Below are positions 1-8,644 of a stretch of 33,150 nt of DNA, piece by piece. The stretch is taken from NCBI GenBank assembly GCA_900290245.1, contig OKRB01000161.1, positions 1 to 33,150 of the forward strand. Reading direction: 5' to 3'. Under the pieces are notes generated by a model, which had not been told where the DNA came from, did no database searches, and saw only the letters and a list, made by a program, of their open reading frames with translations. The DNA comes from Candidatus Sulfuritelmatomonas gaucii (lineage in GTDB: Bacteria > Acidobacteriota > Terriglobia > Terriglobales > Acidobacteriaceae). The position numbers were made by a program, and so were the translations under genes. Positions within the stretch are counted from its first letter, which is position 1, and every line of letters starts with the position of its first letter.

Positions 1-1569
1 ATCACGGGTAGCAGCGACCACACGATTCAGGACTATTACGCGTGGACCTGGGGTGATGTACTGTTCGTGGTCATCGATCCCTACTGGTACACCCCGGTTA
101 AGCCATACGCCGGAAACATAGGCGGAGGTGAGCCCGGCTACCCGACCGAGCCGCAGGATGCCGACAGATGGCGCTGGACACTTGGACAAAACCAGTATGG
201 GTGGCTCGAACAGACGCTTGCGAATAGCACGGCCAAATACAGATTCATCTTTGCCCACCAGGTATCCGGAGGCATGGACGACTACGGCCGCGGCGGCGCC
301 AACGCTGTCCCCTTCGTCGAGTGGGGAGGATACGATACCGACGGAACGACCTGGGGTTTCAACCTGGAACGAACGTTCGATGCCCCAGTTCACCAGTTGC
401 TGGTCAAGTACAATGTCACCGCTTTCTTCCACGGCCACGACCATGAGTTCGCCTACGAGAAACGCGATGGCGTTGTGTACCAGTTGGTCCCGATGGCCGC
501 CGACGCAACATATGGCTACGGCTTCGCAGACTATAGTGAATCGGACCCGTACACATTTCGCGTGCTCCCTAACTCGGGCCACCTGCGCGTAACAGTTTCA
601 CCCACGAACGGCGTGACTGTCGATTATGTCAGGGCGTTTCTCGCCGGAGCCGGCACGAATGCTTCGATCGCCTATTCGTACACGATCCCGCCACCCGGCG
701 GTAACTCGGGACCGCCAAGCATCAGCGCGACGGCGGGGACTCCGCAGACCGCTCAGATCAACTCAACATTCGCAGTTGCGCTCCAGGCTACGGTCCGCGA
801 TGCAAGCAACAATCCGGAGACTGGCGTTCCCGTGACATTTGCTGCTCCCTCCAGCGGCGCTAGCGGAACGTTCGCGGGTGCCGCGACCGTCGCAACAGAC
901 GCGAGCGGCATCGCCACGGCTCCAGCCTTCACCGCGAATGGCACGGCCGGCAGTTACACCGTAACGGCCAGCACCGCTGGAGCGAGCAATCCGGTTGCCT
1001 TCATCCTCACAAACAACCCAGACCCGGCCGCAATCACCAGTCCGGCGCCGAGCAGCACGTTACTGTCCGCTTCAACAACATTGAACTGGAGTGCAGGCTC
1101 TGGTGGCGCGGCCACCTACTATCTCTGGATCGGCACCACCGCCGGCGGCTACGACCTCGCCAACATGGGGCCGTTCACCGGCACCAGCGCGACCGTGACT
1201 CTTCCCACCAACGGAGCCACCATCCACGTGCGCCTCTGGACGTGGATCAACGGAACCCCGCTCGATAACGACTACACCTACACCGAAGCCAGCGCCGTTG
1301 CGGCCGCAATCACCAGTCCGGCAAACGGCAGCACGTTGACCTCGGCTTCAACCACCTTTAACTGGACTGCCAGCGTCGGCGCGACCAGCTACTACTTGTG
1401 GATCGGCACCACCCCCGGCGGCTATGACCTGGCCAACCTGGGGCCGTTCACCGGCACCAGCGCCACCGTCAATCTGCCCACCAGCGGAGCCGCCATCCAC
1501 GTGCGCCTCTGGACGTGGATCAACGGAACCCCGCTCGATAACGACTACGCCTACACCGAGGCTCCCTAG
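1..1569 (+). CDS. Secreted metallophosphoesterase with Ig-like domain and two C-terminal tandem repeats (5' partial)
   Basis: The frame is open from base 1, so the true start lies before the window; 522 residues are visible. The first ~200 residues are the C-terminal half of a calcineurin-like (purple acid phosphatase-type) metallophosphoesterase: a metal-ligand-type His in FAHQ (H86) and the GHDH motif (H146, H148). A bacterial Ig-like segment of the invasin/Big_1 type follows (~239-338), with alternating VPVTF and GIATAP strands. The tail is two near-identical repeats of about 91 residues (~343-434 and 435-522), each with YYLWIGT, GGYDLAN and VRLWTWINGTPLDNDY. The family hydrolyses phosphate esters with a dinuclear metal centre. 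The appended modules suggest an extracellular protein that sticks to a surface or polysaccharide, which is inference. The phosphatase assignment is firm; the substrate is unknown. Confidence 0.85.
   Translation: MTGSSDHTIQDYYAWTWGDVLFVVIDPYWYTPVKPYAGNIGGGEPGYPTEPQDADRWRWTLGQNQYGWLEQTLANSTAKYRFIFAHQVSGGMDDYGRGGANAVPFVEWGGYDTDGTTWGFNLERTFDAPVHQLLVKYNVTAFFHGHDHEFAYEKRDGVVYQLVPMAADATYGYGFADYSESDPYTFRVLPNSGHLRVTVSPTNGVTVDYVRAFLAGAGTNASIAYSYTIPPPGGNSGPPSISATAGTPQTAQINSTFAVALQATVRDASNNPETGVPVTFAAPSSGASGTFAGAATVATDASGIATAPAFTANGTAGSYTVTASTAGASNPVAFILTNNPDPAAITSPAPSSTLLSASTTLNWSAGSGGAATYYLWIGTTAGGYDLANMGPFTGTSATVTLPTNGATIHVRLWTWINGTPLDNDYTYTEASAVAAAITSPANGSTLTSASTTFNWTASVGATSYYLWIGTTPGGYDLANLGPFTGTSATVNLPTSGAAIHVRLWTWINGTPLDNDYAYTEAP
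1027..1566 (+). repeat. Tandem intragenic repeat, two copies offset by 273-276 bp
   Basis: Two copies begin at about 1027 and 1303. They run in register with one codon of indel (offset 276 at the start, 273 later). The 3' parts are almost identical at DNA level: the stretch at 1225-1275 recurs at 1498-1548. This looks like a recent in-frame duplication or gene conversion of a C-terminal module. Confidence 0.85.
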
Positions 1570-1865
1570 CGCCGGGATCTTTTCCCCACAGACGGCGGCG
1601 AATTCGGCGCAACTTCTTGATCAACAGCTCAACCCGCCTTCAGCGGAGATATCGTTAACCCTCTCTGCTTTGTGGCGGGAACGCCGCTGTCAACTGCCGG
1701 CGATCCCCGCGACCACCCCATCTCCCTGATTCCTAACGCGAGATTTCATCCGCGAACGTTGCAGATTAATTCCCCCAACTCCCTACACTCGGAAATAGAC
1801 AAAGCGGTTTCCTTTATTGGGCGCATTCGGAATGCCGTCCGGGCATGGCCAGGATCACCGGGCCG

Positions 1866-1900
1866 CCTGCATTTTTGCAGGATTGCACCGAAAGCGGTGC
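1866..1900. repeat. Two adjacent perfect hairpins
   Basis: CCTGCA/TGCAGG with a TTTT loop (1866-1881) is followed three bases later by GCACCG/CGGTGC with an AAAG loop (1885-1900). There is no T-run after either, so this is not a standard intrinsic terminator. It could be a REP-like element or a structured RNA. Confidence 0.5.
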
Positions 1901-2021
1901 GAAACGCGCAAAATGCCGCCGGTAACTCTTTATTCTTGACTATTTTGCGAGATAACCCTTTTGGAATCTGCGGGCTGGAGAAAATCATGAAAAGGCAAAC
2001 CACTGAGAGGAAATCCCTTAA

Positions 2022-2049
2022 CCCCAAAAGGGGGTATGGGGGGGGTGGG
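2022..2049 (+). other. G-rich tract with quadruplex potential
   Basis: A short CCCC-AAAA-GGGG inverted repeat runs into G5-TAT-G8-T-G3 (2030-2049). The eight-G run can supply two G-triplets, giving four runs separated by short loops. It lies about 95 bases before the start codon at 2144. Confidence 0.45.
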
Positions 2050-2143
2050 AGTAATCGCAAAGTAAACACATCCAGACCCGGCAGCCTGTCGTGCCGCCGC
2101 CGCACCCTACAATGAGAGCGGAACCTGAACTCACGAGGAAAAC

Positions 2144-2326
2144 ATGCCGCTCTCCGGAGAAGCCATCCGCCTTATGAACTACATTGACGACGTCGCCGTA
2201 ACCCTCCGCCGGGTGCTCGCCTCCGTGCCGACGCTGCCCCCCGATGAGCGCGCCAAGGTCGCTGAGCACCTGCTGCAGTCACGGCCCAGCGCCGACGAAG
2301 TGGCCGAAGCGCTCAACGCAAAGTAA
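2144..2326 (+). CDS. Small conserved-looking protein of unknown function (60 aa)
   Basis: A 60-residue soluble, helix-prone protein, not recognised by family. The start is well supported: GAGG at 2135-2138 sits at good spacing before the ATG. The composition is normal for a coding sequence. The C-terminal half (DERAKVAEHLLQ..ADEVAEAL) looks like an amphipathic helical pair. There is no Cys/His cluster, signal peptide or membrane segment. The stop is five bases before the GTG of the dehydrogenase-like gene, so the two are almost certainly co-transcribed. It may be a partner of that protein, but that rests only on adjacency. Confidence 0.6.
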   Translation: MPLSGEAIRLMNYIDDVAVTLRRVLASVPTLPPDERAKVAEHLLQSRPSADEVAEALNAK

Positions 2327-2331
2327 GTCCC

Positions 2332-2850
2332 GTGACCACCGTCGCAATTATTGGGGCCGGTCCCCTCGGCCGCCGTCTTGCGCTCGGCGCAGCCCGCGCA
2401 GGCTTTCGCGTGCTGCTCGAGGACGTGATGCCCGGCAACCTGCACCACGCGCGCGAGCGCATGCGACAGGAACTGGGCCCCGAGGCGCTGCCCTCCGTCG
2501 GCTTTGTTTCGAGCATTGAAGATGCCGTGCGCGAAGCCGACCTGGTGATCGATTGCGTGCCCGATGAACTGGAATCGAAGCTGGAGATTCTGTGGCTGGT
2601 CGATCGCATGGCTCCGCCACGCACCGTGATCGCCACGCCGACTACGAATCTCTCCATCGCCGATCTGGCCAGTTGCACCAACCGCCCCGAAAAGTGCATC
2701 GCCATTGCCGATTCGCAGCTGGGTTTAGCTGCGGGAGCCGACGTCGTGCTGTGCGCGGGGCCAGCGACGAGCGAAGAAACCGTGGCGTTGGTGTGCGATT
2801 TCTGGAGGAAGCTTGGGTTCGAGGCGGCGGTGGAACGAAGCCAGGCGTGA
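2332..2850 (+). CDS. 3-hydroxyacyl-CoA dehydrogenase NAD-binding-domain protein, half length
   Basis: 172 residues starting at GTG, five bases after the preceding stop. The N-terminus has a Rossmann dinucleotide motif (VAIIGAGPLG, GxGxxG at 8-13), then the ADLVIDCVPDELESK and TPTTNLSIADLA segments typical of the 3HCDH_N family, which oxidises 3-hydroxyacyl-CoA with NAD. Full-length enzymes are about 280 residues or more and carry a C-terminal helical domain that completes the active site and dimer. That domain is absent and the ORF ends cleanly. The usual active-site His of the SSN..H region is not obvious, because the later part reads IADSQLGLAAGADVVL. It is therefore probably not a standard dehydrogenase: either an NAD(H)-binding accessory protein or a decayed enzyme. 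No downstream frame restores the missing domain. Confidence 0.75.
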   Translation: MTTVAIIGAGPLGRRLALGAARAGFRVLLEDVMPGNLHHARERMRQELGPEALPSVGFVSSIEDAVREADLVIDCVPDELESKLEILWLVDRMAPPRTVIATPTTNLSIADLASCTNRPEKCIAIADSQLGLAAGADVVLCAGPATSEETVALVCDFWRKLGFEAAVERSQA

Positions 2851-2865
2851 GGGCTGGTCCGGCAG

Positions 2866-2877
2866 GGGCTGAAGCCC
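2866..2877. repeat. Small hairpin between convergent genes
   Basis: GGGC-TGAA-GCCC lies in the 40-bp gap between the convergent dehydrogenase-like gene and pckG. It may serve both transcripts as weak structure, but no T-run follows on either strand. Confidence 0.3.
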
Positions 2878-2890
2878 ATACCCTTCACGC

Positions 2891-4717
2891 TTACAACCTG
2901 CAGATCAGCAGCTCGCGCTCGTAGACCATCTCCGGCGGCAAGTGGTCGTGCACTTCAATGAAAAGCTCCTCGTGCCCAATGAGCTCTTTGCGCCACGCGA
3001 GGCGGTCCACTACCTGCATCTGTTCGAACTGATCGCGCGAGACGTCGAGCCCCGTCCATTCCACGTCTTCGTAGTACGGCGTCCAGCCGATGGCCGTTTC
3101 CTTGCCCTGCGCGCGCCCGTGCACGCGGTCCACGATCCACTTGAGGATGCGCATGTTTTCGCTGAAGCCGGGCCAGAGGAATTTGCCGTCGTCGCCCTTG
3201 CGGAACCAGTTCACATGGAAGATGCGCGGCGTGGAGCTGAGCGAGCGCTGCATCTTGATCCAGTGGCGGACGTAGTCGCCCATGTGGTAGCCGCAGAAGG
3301 GCAGCATGGCCATGGGATCGCGCCGCACCATGCCTACGGAGCCGGCCGCCGCCGGCGTTGTCTCCGATCCCATGGTGGCGCCCATGTAAACGCCCGCGCT
3401 CCAGTTGAAGGCCTGGTACACGAGCGGGATCGTCGTGGACCGCCTGCCGCCGAAAACAATGGCGCCGATGGGCACGCCGCTTGGATCTTCCCACGCGGGA
3501 TCGATCGACGGGCATTGTGCAGCAGGCGCGGTGAAGCGTCCATTGGGATGCGCGGCCTTGGCGCCTGTCTGTTTGGCGATTTCGGGTGTCCATCGCTGGC
3601 CGCGCCAGTCGAGGCATTCGGCGGGTAGCTCGTCGGTGAGGCCCTCCCACCAGACGCCGCCGTCAGGCGTTAAGGCCACATTGGTGAAGATCGAGTTGCG
3701 GCTCAGCGCCGCGATAGCATTGGGATTGGTTTTTGCGCTCGTGCCGGGAGCCACGCCGAAGAAGCCTGTCTCGGGATTGATGGCGCGCAGTTGCCCGTTC
3801 GCGTCCGGCTTGATCCAGGCAATGTCGTCGCCGACCGTCGTCACCTTCCAATCGCCGAGAGCCTTGGGCGGCACCATCATCGCCAGGTTGGTCTTGCCGC
3901 ATGCCGAAGGAAACGCCGCGGCGACATAGGTCTTTTCGCCTTGCGGGGACTCCAGGCCGACAATGAGCATGTGCTCGGCCATCCATCCCTCATCGCGCGC
4001 GATGTTCGAAGCGATGCGCAGAGAGAAGCACTTCTTGCCTAGCAGAGCGTTGCCGCCGTAGCCGGAACCATAGCTCCAGATCTCGCGCGTTTCAGGGAAA
4101 TGCACGATGTACTTTTCGTCGGCGCACGGCCAGGGCACGTCCTTTTGCCCCGGCGCAAGGGGCATGCCCACCGAGTGCATACAGGGCACCACGCGCATGG
4201 TATCGCGGTCGATCTCAGCCAGCACCGGCAGGCCGATTCGAGTCATGATTCGCATATTCACGACCACGTAAGGCGAGTCACTCAATTGCACGCCGATGCG
4301 CGACATGGGCGAGCCCACCGGCCCCATGCTGAAGGCCAGCACATACATGGTCCGCCCGCGCATGCAGCCGTTGAAAAGCTCCTTCAGCTTTCGGCGCATC
4401 TCGTAGGGATTCACCCAGTTGTTGGTGGGCCCGGCATTGTCCTTGGAGAGCGCGCAGATAAAGGTCCGGTCTTCCACGCGTGCAACATCTCGCGGATCAC
4501 TGCGCGCGTAGAAGCATCCCGGCCAGCGCTCCTGGTTCAAGCGGATGAAGGTTCCCGACGCCACCATCTCATCGCACAGCCAGTCGTATTCCTCTTTGCT
4601 GCCATCGACCCAGTGGATCCTGGCCGGCTGGGTGAGCTCCGCCATCTTCTCAACCCAGCGGACGAGGTGCCTGTTAGTGGTGAGCGGCTTGGCGATGTTG
4701 GCTTTTCCCTGCTTCAT
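2891..4717 (-). CDS. pckG: Phosphoenolpyruvate carboxykinase (GTP)
   Basis: A 608-residue cytosolic enzyme that interconverts oxaloacetate + GTP with phosphoenolpyruvate + CO2 + GDP, the first committed step of gluconeogenesis. Family hallmarks are present: [16 protein letters not shown] (~215-230), the P-loop kinase-1 motif FPSACGKTN (269-277), which carries the reactive-loop Cys of the GTP class, and [16 protein letters not shown] with GATMGSETT downstream. The length matches the family. I chose the ATG at 4717 because AGAGG lies just upstream on the minus strand. An ATG 31 codons further out (4810) gives a non-homologous extension. It lies downstream of the phosphomannose isomerase-like gene on the same strand after a 232-bp gap, so it probably has its own promoter. 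Confidence 0.97.
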   Translation of the reverse strand: MKQGKANIAKPLTTNRHLVRWVEKMAELTQPARIHWVDGSKEEYDWLCDEMVASGTFIRLNQERWPGCFYARSDPRDVARVEDRTFICALSKDNAGPTNNWVNPYEMRRKLKELFNGCMRGRTMYVLAFSMGPVGSPMSRIGVQLSDSPYVVVNMRIMTRIGLPVLAEIDRDTMRVVPCMHSVGMPLAPGQKDVPWPCADEKYIVHFPETREIWSYGSGYGGNALLGKKCFSLRIASNIARDEGWMAEHMLIVGLESPQGEKTYVAAAFPSACGKTNLAMMVPPKALGDWKVTTVGDDIAWIKPDANGQLRAINPETGFFGVAPGTSAKTNPNAIAALSRNSIFTNVALTPDGGVWWEGLTDELPAECLDWRGQRWTPEIAKQTGAKAAHPNGRFTAPAAQCPSIDPAWEDPSGVPIGAIVFGGRRSTTIPLVYQAFNWSAGVYMGATMGSETTPAAAGSVGMVRRDPMAMLPFCGYHMGDYVRHWIKMQRSLSSTPRIFHVNWFRKGDDGKFLWPGFSENMRILKWIVDRVHGRAQGKETAIGWTPYYEDVEWTGLDVSRDQFEQMQVVDRLAWRKELIGHEELFIEVHDHLPPEMVYERELLICRL

Positions 4718-4949
4718 ATTTGTTCCTCTTAATCGTGCGGCGAACCCAGTGCAACAAGGCCTATGCGACGTATGATACACATTGATCTTCTGCCCAGCGG
4801 AATACTTCAACTCCGGACAAAACGGCCAGTCACCAGGGAATTTGAGGGTATTAGCTTATTTATACGAAATGCCGGCCTCGGCAGCAAGCGATTGAATACT
4901 CATCTGCCGCCCCAATGACCACCGTTTCGTCAGCCGGCCGTCATACCCA

Positions 4950-6707
4950 TCATTCGGGCGAGTTCCGCACAAATGCTTTAATCGTCCCGCATCTCTTCCC
5001 CGCCGATATTCCATTTGGCCGGATGGTATAGGCGCCGGCCGCCGCAGGGACAATAAACGTTTCAACATAATGAACGACAAAAGGCTCAAACGCGTCGGTT
5101 GGGCTTTCGACAATCACCTCGTCGCCTTCGACGAGATTGAGGACGTTCACTCCGCCTTCGGTGTGATGCGGAACGGCACCTGTAAACCAATGGCGACGGG
5201 TTTCGATGAACTCCTTTTCGTGGAGACCGGTACGCTCCTCAAACCAGTCGGCTTCCTCGCGAATGGTTTCGAAGCGATTGATCAGTTCCTTCCACACCCA
5301 CTCCGTGGTGCGGTCCCACTGGATGTTGGCGACGCCGTACTCAATATGAATGGGGCGCGGTCTGCCATCGAGCCCGAGCCGTCCCCAGTCCCAGAGCTTG
5401 AACGTGAAAATATACGGCGTGGCGCTGATTTCAAGCACCATACTGTTTGCGCCGGAACAATGGATGGTCCCGGCGGGGATGAGGAAATGATCGTGCTTGC
5501 GCGCGGGCCAACGGTTGACAAATTTCTCCGCAGGAAACGGCTCGCCGCCTTCCTGCGCATGATAAAGATCGGCAATCAACTTCTTGCGCGAGATGTTTTC
5601 TTTAAGACCCAGATAGACGGTTGCATCAGGGCCGGCATCGAGCAGGTAATAGCTTTCATCCTGCGTATAGTTCATTCCAAATTTTTCGCGAATGTACTCG
5701 GTGAGCGGGTGCACCTGGAGAGACAGGTTGCCGCCGCCCATGGTGTCGAGAAAATCGAAGCGAATGGGAAACTCCGCGCCGAAGCGCGCAAAGACCGCAT
5801 CACCGAGCAGCGCCTCCGGCTCCTGAAAGACGAGATCGATCGCGGGTACCTCGACACGATGCTCGCCGAAGCCAAGCAGAAGGCTGTTTTCTTCAGGAAC
5901 GCAGTCGAAGCACCACGCATGGTTGGGAACGTCGTGCGGCAGATCGCAGACCTCCTCCATCCAATGCCCGCCCCAGGGGCCCGGGTCGAAATAAGGCACT
6001 ACGCGGAACGGCCGCTGCGCCGTCTCCTGGAGCGCGCGGCGAAACGCATCGCCCGAAATCAGCTTGGGCGCGTCCGGCAGGTTGGTATCCAGAAGGAAGT
6101 CAATCTTCGGCATCAGCGCCCGTTTCAGGCGATCGGCCGCCCGCCACTCGGTAAAAAATCCGCACTTGTACTTCAGAGAAAAGTCTTCCTGCGGATTGTT
6201 AAGCCCGAGGTTGCCGATCTCACCTCGCCGCCAGCGAAGCTGAATCTCCCAGCGCGCGAGGTCCGCGTAGATCAGCGTGGCGCCCGGCGGCGACATCAGC
6301 GATGCCCCGGCGCCGGCCACGAGAACCGGGCCGTCCCGGGCGACGTGCTCGACCGCGAACCGCATTGCAGCAAGCTTTGCGGGGTCCAGGTATTCATCGA
6401 TCGTGATATCGCTCATGTGGCCGAAGACACGATCGGTACCGAGCAACGGATCGAGCATCGCCCGTAGTTGCTCCGGCGGCTTGAGACATTGATCGGCGAG
6501 GAATATCGCCGCCAATGGCAGGTGGGGTCTCAATTTCTGACTCAGCCGGGCGGTGAAGACGCCGGGGTAACACTCAATGCACGCGACTTTGCGCTCCTGA
6601 AGGACCGGCGCCAGCCGCGCGGCAATGGCCTGCCATCCCACGCTGCACTCTTCGGCCGGACCCGCCGCGACAAATGGAAATTTATCGTAATTGGATTGCC
6701 GGTACAT
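4950..6707 (-). CDS. Class I mannose-6-phosphate isomerase-like protein with a large N-terminal domain
   Basis: 585 residues. The C-terminal ~350 residues show type I phosphomannose isomerase/cupin zinc-site features: LSLQVHP (Q331, H333), the E of DESYY (E351) and the His of PAGTIHCSG (H416). Such enzymes interconvert mannose-6-P and fructose-6-P using zinc. The first ~210 residues are a separate domain, starting MYRQSNYDKFPFV, with a GAGAS turn at 132-136 and no P-loop that I can see. Proteins of this two-part layout occur in several phyla, and the role of the N-terminal domain is not clear. The start at 6707 is supported by this characteristic N-terminus; the ribosome site is weak (AAGAAGAG). 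It sits between hutH (109-bp gap) and pckG on the same strand. Sugar-phosphate isomerase is likely, but the exact substrate is unproven. Confidence 0.85.
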   Translation of the reverse strand: MYRQSNYDKFPFVAAGPAEECSVGWQAIAARLAPVLQERKVACIECYPGVFTARLSQKLRPHLPLAAIFLADQCLKPPEQLRAMLDPLLGTDRVFGHMSDITIDEYLDPAKLAAMRFAVEHVARDGPVLVAGAGASLMSPPGATLIYADLARWEIQLRWRRGEIGNLGLNNPQEDFSLKYKCGFFTEWRAADRLKRALMPKIDFLLDTNLPDAPKLISGDAFRRALQETAQRPFRVVPYFDPGPWGGHWMEEVCDLPHDVPNHAWCFDCVPEENSLLLGFGEHRVEVPAIDLVFQEPEALLGDAVFARFGAEFPIRFDFLDTMGGGNLSLQVHPLTEYIREKFGMNYTQDESYYLLDAGPDATVYLGLKENISRKKLIADLYHAQEGGEPFPAEKFVNRWPARKHDHFLIPAGTIHCSGANSMVLEISATPYIFTFKLWDWGRLGLDGRPRPIHIEYGVANIQWDRTTEWVWKELINRFETIREEADWFEERTGLHEKEFIETRRHWFTGAVPHHTEGGVNVLNLVEGDEVIVESPTDAFEPFVVHYVETFIVPAAAGAYTIRPNGISAGKRCGTIKAFVRNSPE

Positions 6708-6815
6708 CGACTCTTCTTATCGTAGTGGAAGGGTGCGGGGGCGACGGGGTCAGGCCGCCAGAACGGCGCCACCAGCGATTCCATTGCATGCCGATCCGTG
6801 TAAATCGGATAATGC

Positions 6816-8342
6816 CTACGCCTCAAAGAGCCCACCGATGTGGCCCTGGCGTATGGCGAGGACCAGATGGTTGATATCGGTTGCCGGGGGCCGGTCGGCT
6901 TCGAGGCGTGGAACGATTTTGCGAATCGCCGTAACGATCTCTTCAATTTGGCGGCCCGGCTTGAGGGGCTTGCGATAGTCCAGCCCCTGGGCGGCGCAAA
7001 GCATCTCGATGGCGAGAATCCCCTCGGTGTTCTCAACAATCTGGCGCAGCTTGAGCGCGGCGGTCATTCCCATGGAATCATGGTCTTCCTTGCCGCCGGA
7101 TGTGGGCACGCTGTCAACGCTTGCCGGATGCGCGAGCACCTTGCATTCGCTCAGCAGCGCGGCGGCGGCAACGTGGGCGATCATGTATCCCGAAGACAGG
7201 CCGGCCTCACTCGATAAGAATGGCGGCAAGCCCTCGTTGATGTCGGGATTGATGAGGCGATCGATGCGGCGCTCGCTGATGCTGGAAAGATCAGTGAGCG
7301 CAATGGCGGCGTAGTCGAACGCATAGGAAAGCGGCGCGCCGTGAAAATTGCCGCCGGAAAGTACGTCGCCGCTTGCCGCAAAGACCAGCGGGTTGTCGGT
7401 TGCGGAACCGGTTTCGATCTCGACGATAGCGCACACGTGGTCGAGAACATCGCGAACCGCGCCATGCACCTGCGGCATGCAACGCAGGGAGTAGGCATCC
7501 TGAATGCGAGAGTCGTTGGTGCGATGCGATTCGCGGATCTCACTGCGCTCGAGCAATGCCGTCAGATGCCGGGCCGCGGCTGTCTGGCCGCGATGAGGCC
7601 GCGCCTCCTGGATGCGTGGATCGAAGGCTGCCGGAGTCCCTCGCAGTGCCTCCAGCGACATGGCACCCGTAACATCGGCCAGCCGGACGAGATGCTGAGC
7701 ATCGTAGAGCGCCAGCGAAGCAACGGCAGTCATCCCCTGCGTGCCGTTCAGCAGCGCAAGGCCTTCTTTGGCTTCGAGCCGCAAGGGGGCCAGGCCGGCT
7801 TTGCGCAGCGCTTCGCCGCCACTCATGCGTTCTCCGCGATAGAACGCCTCGCCCTCGCCGATAAGAACCAGCGCCAGATGCGCCAGCGGGGCGAGATCGC
7901 CGCTCGCACCCACCGAACCTTTTTCCGGCACCGCGGGATGAACGCCCGCATTCAGCATGGCGATCAGCATCTCCACGGTTTCACGACGAACGCCGCTCAA
8001 CCCTTTAGCGAGGACGTTGGCGCGCAACAGGAGCATGGCCCGCACTTCGGCTTCCGACAGGGGCTTGCCCAGCCCGGAGGCGTGGCTCCTCACGAGATTC
8101 ACCTGGAGCTCGTTCAGGCGGTTTGCCGGGATGCGAACGTCGGAGAGCTTGCCGAAGCCCGTGTTGACACCGTAAACCGCGACCTCCTTTTGGAGAATGC
8201 CGTTGATGACTTGGCGGGAGGCATCCATGCGTTCGCGAGTTACCGGCACGAGACCGACTGCTCGCATTCCGCGAGCTACCGCGTGCACTTCTCCAAGCGA
8301 GATATCCTGGCCCGAGAGCGAGAGTGGCGATGAAGAATTCAT
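6816..8342 (-). CDS. hutH: Histidine ammonia-lyase
   Basis: A 508-residue cytosolic enzyme converting L-histidine to trans-urocanate and ammonia. The Ala-Ser-Gly triad that forms the MIO cofactor is A146-S147-G148 in GSVGASGDLAPLAHL. YGVNTGFGKL (57-66), LLNGTQGM and the PTSGGKEDHDSMG region near the C-terminus are also diagnostic, and the length is that of HutH. The ATG at 8342 is chosen because GGAAAGG lies just upstream; an ATG 14 codons earlier gives an unrelated tail. No hutU, hutI or hutG accompanies it in the window, so it is not in a classic hut operon here. A related aromatic amino acid lyase or aminomutase remains possible. Confidence 0.93.
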   Translation of the reverse strand: MNSSSPLSLSGQDISLGEVHAVARGMRAVGLVPVTRERMDASRQVINGILQKEVAVYGVNTGFGKLSDVRIPANRLNELQVNLVRSHASGLGKPLSEAEVRAMLLLRANVLAKGLSGVRRETVEMLIAMLNAGVHPAVPEKGSVGASGDLAPLAHLALVLIGEGEAFYRGERMSGGEALRKAGLAPLRLEAKEGLALLNGTQGMTAVASLALYDAQHLVRLADVTGAMSLEALRGTPAAFDPRIQEARPHRGQTAAARHLTALLERSEIRESHRTNDSRIQDAYSLRCMPQVHGAVRDVLDHVCAIVEIETGSATDNPLVFAASGDVLSGGNFHGAPLSYAFDYAAIALTDLSSISERRIDRLINPDINEGLPPFLSSEAGLSSGYMIAHVAAAALLSECKVLAHPASVDSVPTSGGKEDHDSMGMTAALKLRQIVENTEGILAIEMLCAAQGLDYRKPLKPGRQIEEIVTAIRKIVPRLEADRPPATDINHLVLAIRQGHIGGLFEA

Positions 8343-8644
8343 TGTGGCCTTTCCATAGCGGCAAAAGCGCTCCGGTCTTCCCATTGTTGCGGGCCAGTGT
8401 GAGTGTAGTCCAGGTTGGGGCGCGCGGCATGTGAGAAACGAGGCGCCGTTGCAGGGAAGCCGGTGCAGAAAACGCTGTCAGGCGGTACACTCTTTGTGCT
8501 ATCCGAAACAAGATAAATTCCGGGCCTGGGATAATGGCGCAAAATGCGCAATGCAGAATCCGCATTCGAACCTATGGATTCCTATGGGATTTGGCCCTTT
8601 TGACCCCTGCCCGTGTGCTCCGCGCACAGTCGATCGAGGAATGA
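8343..8644. other. Divergent intergenic region between hutH and the OPT transporter
   Basis: 302 bp without a believable gene. It must hold the promoters of two divergent genes. On the plus strand there is an extended -10 at 8527-8535. Just after it are two small perfect hairpins: GCGCA/TGCGC (8537-8549) and AATGC/GCATT (8550-8566). I see no clear -35 on either strand. Confidence 0.6.
8527..8535 (+). promoter_or_regulatory. Extended -10 promoter element for the OPT transporter
   Basis: TGG followed by GATAAT matches the extended -10 pattern TGn-TATAAT at five of six hexamer bases. No TTGACA-like hexamer lies 16-18 bases upstream, which extended -10 promoters can tolerate. The implied start is about 100 bases before the ATG at 8645. 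Confidence 0.4.

Larger units (their letters stand above)
1570..2143. other. 574-bp intergenic region without a convincing gene
   Basis: No reading frame here looks like a conserved protein. A 42-codon ORF (1987-2115, +) has a GGAG six bases upstream but a biased, low-complexity product. The region holds an odd palindrome (1823-1835), two perfect hairpins (1866-1900) and a G-rich tract (2030-2049). A TACAAT at 2108-2113 is a possible -10 for the gene at 2144, but no good -35 is visible. Confidence 0.6.

Noticed and set aside
1987..2115. Possible 42-codon ORF with GGAG upstream
   Set aside because: The translated product is dominated by Gly/Arg/Ser from the G-rich tract; not convincing as a gene.
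5070..6467. Long plus-strand frame opposite the phosphomannose isomerase-like gene
   Set aside because: The minus-strand product has clear family motifs; the opposite frame is open only because of high-GC codon bias and its product resembles nothing.
7341..8333. Long plus-strand frame opposite hutH
   Set aside because: Shadow of hutH; no ribosome site or recognisable domain.
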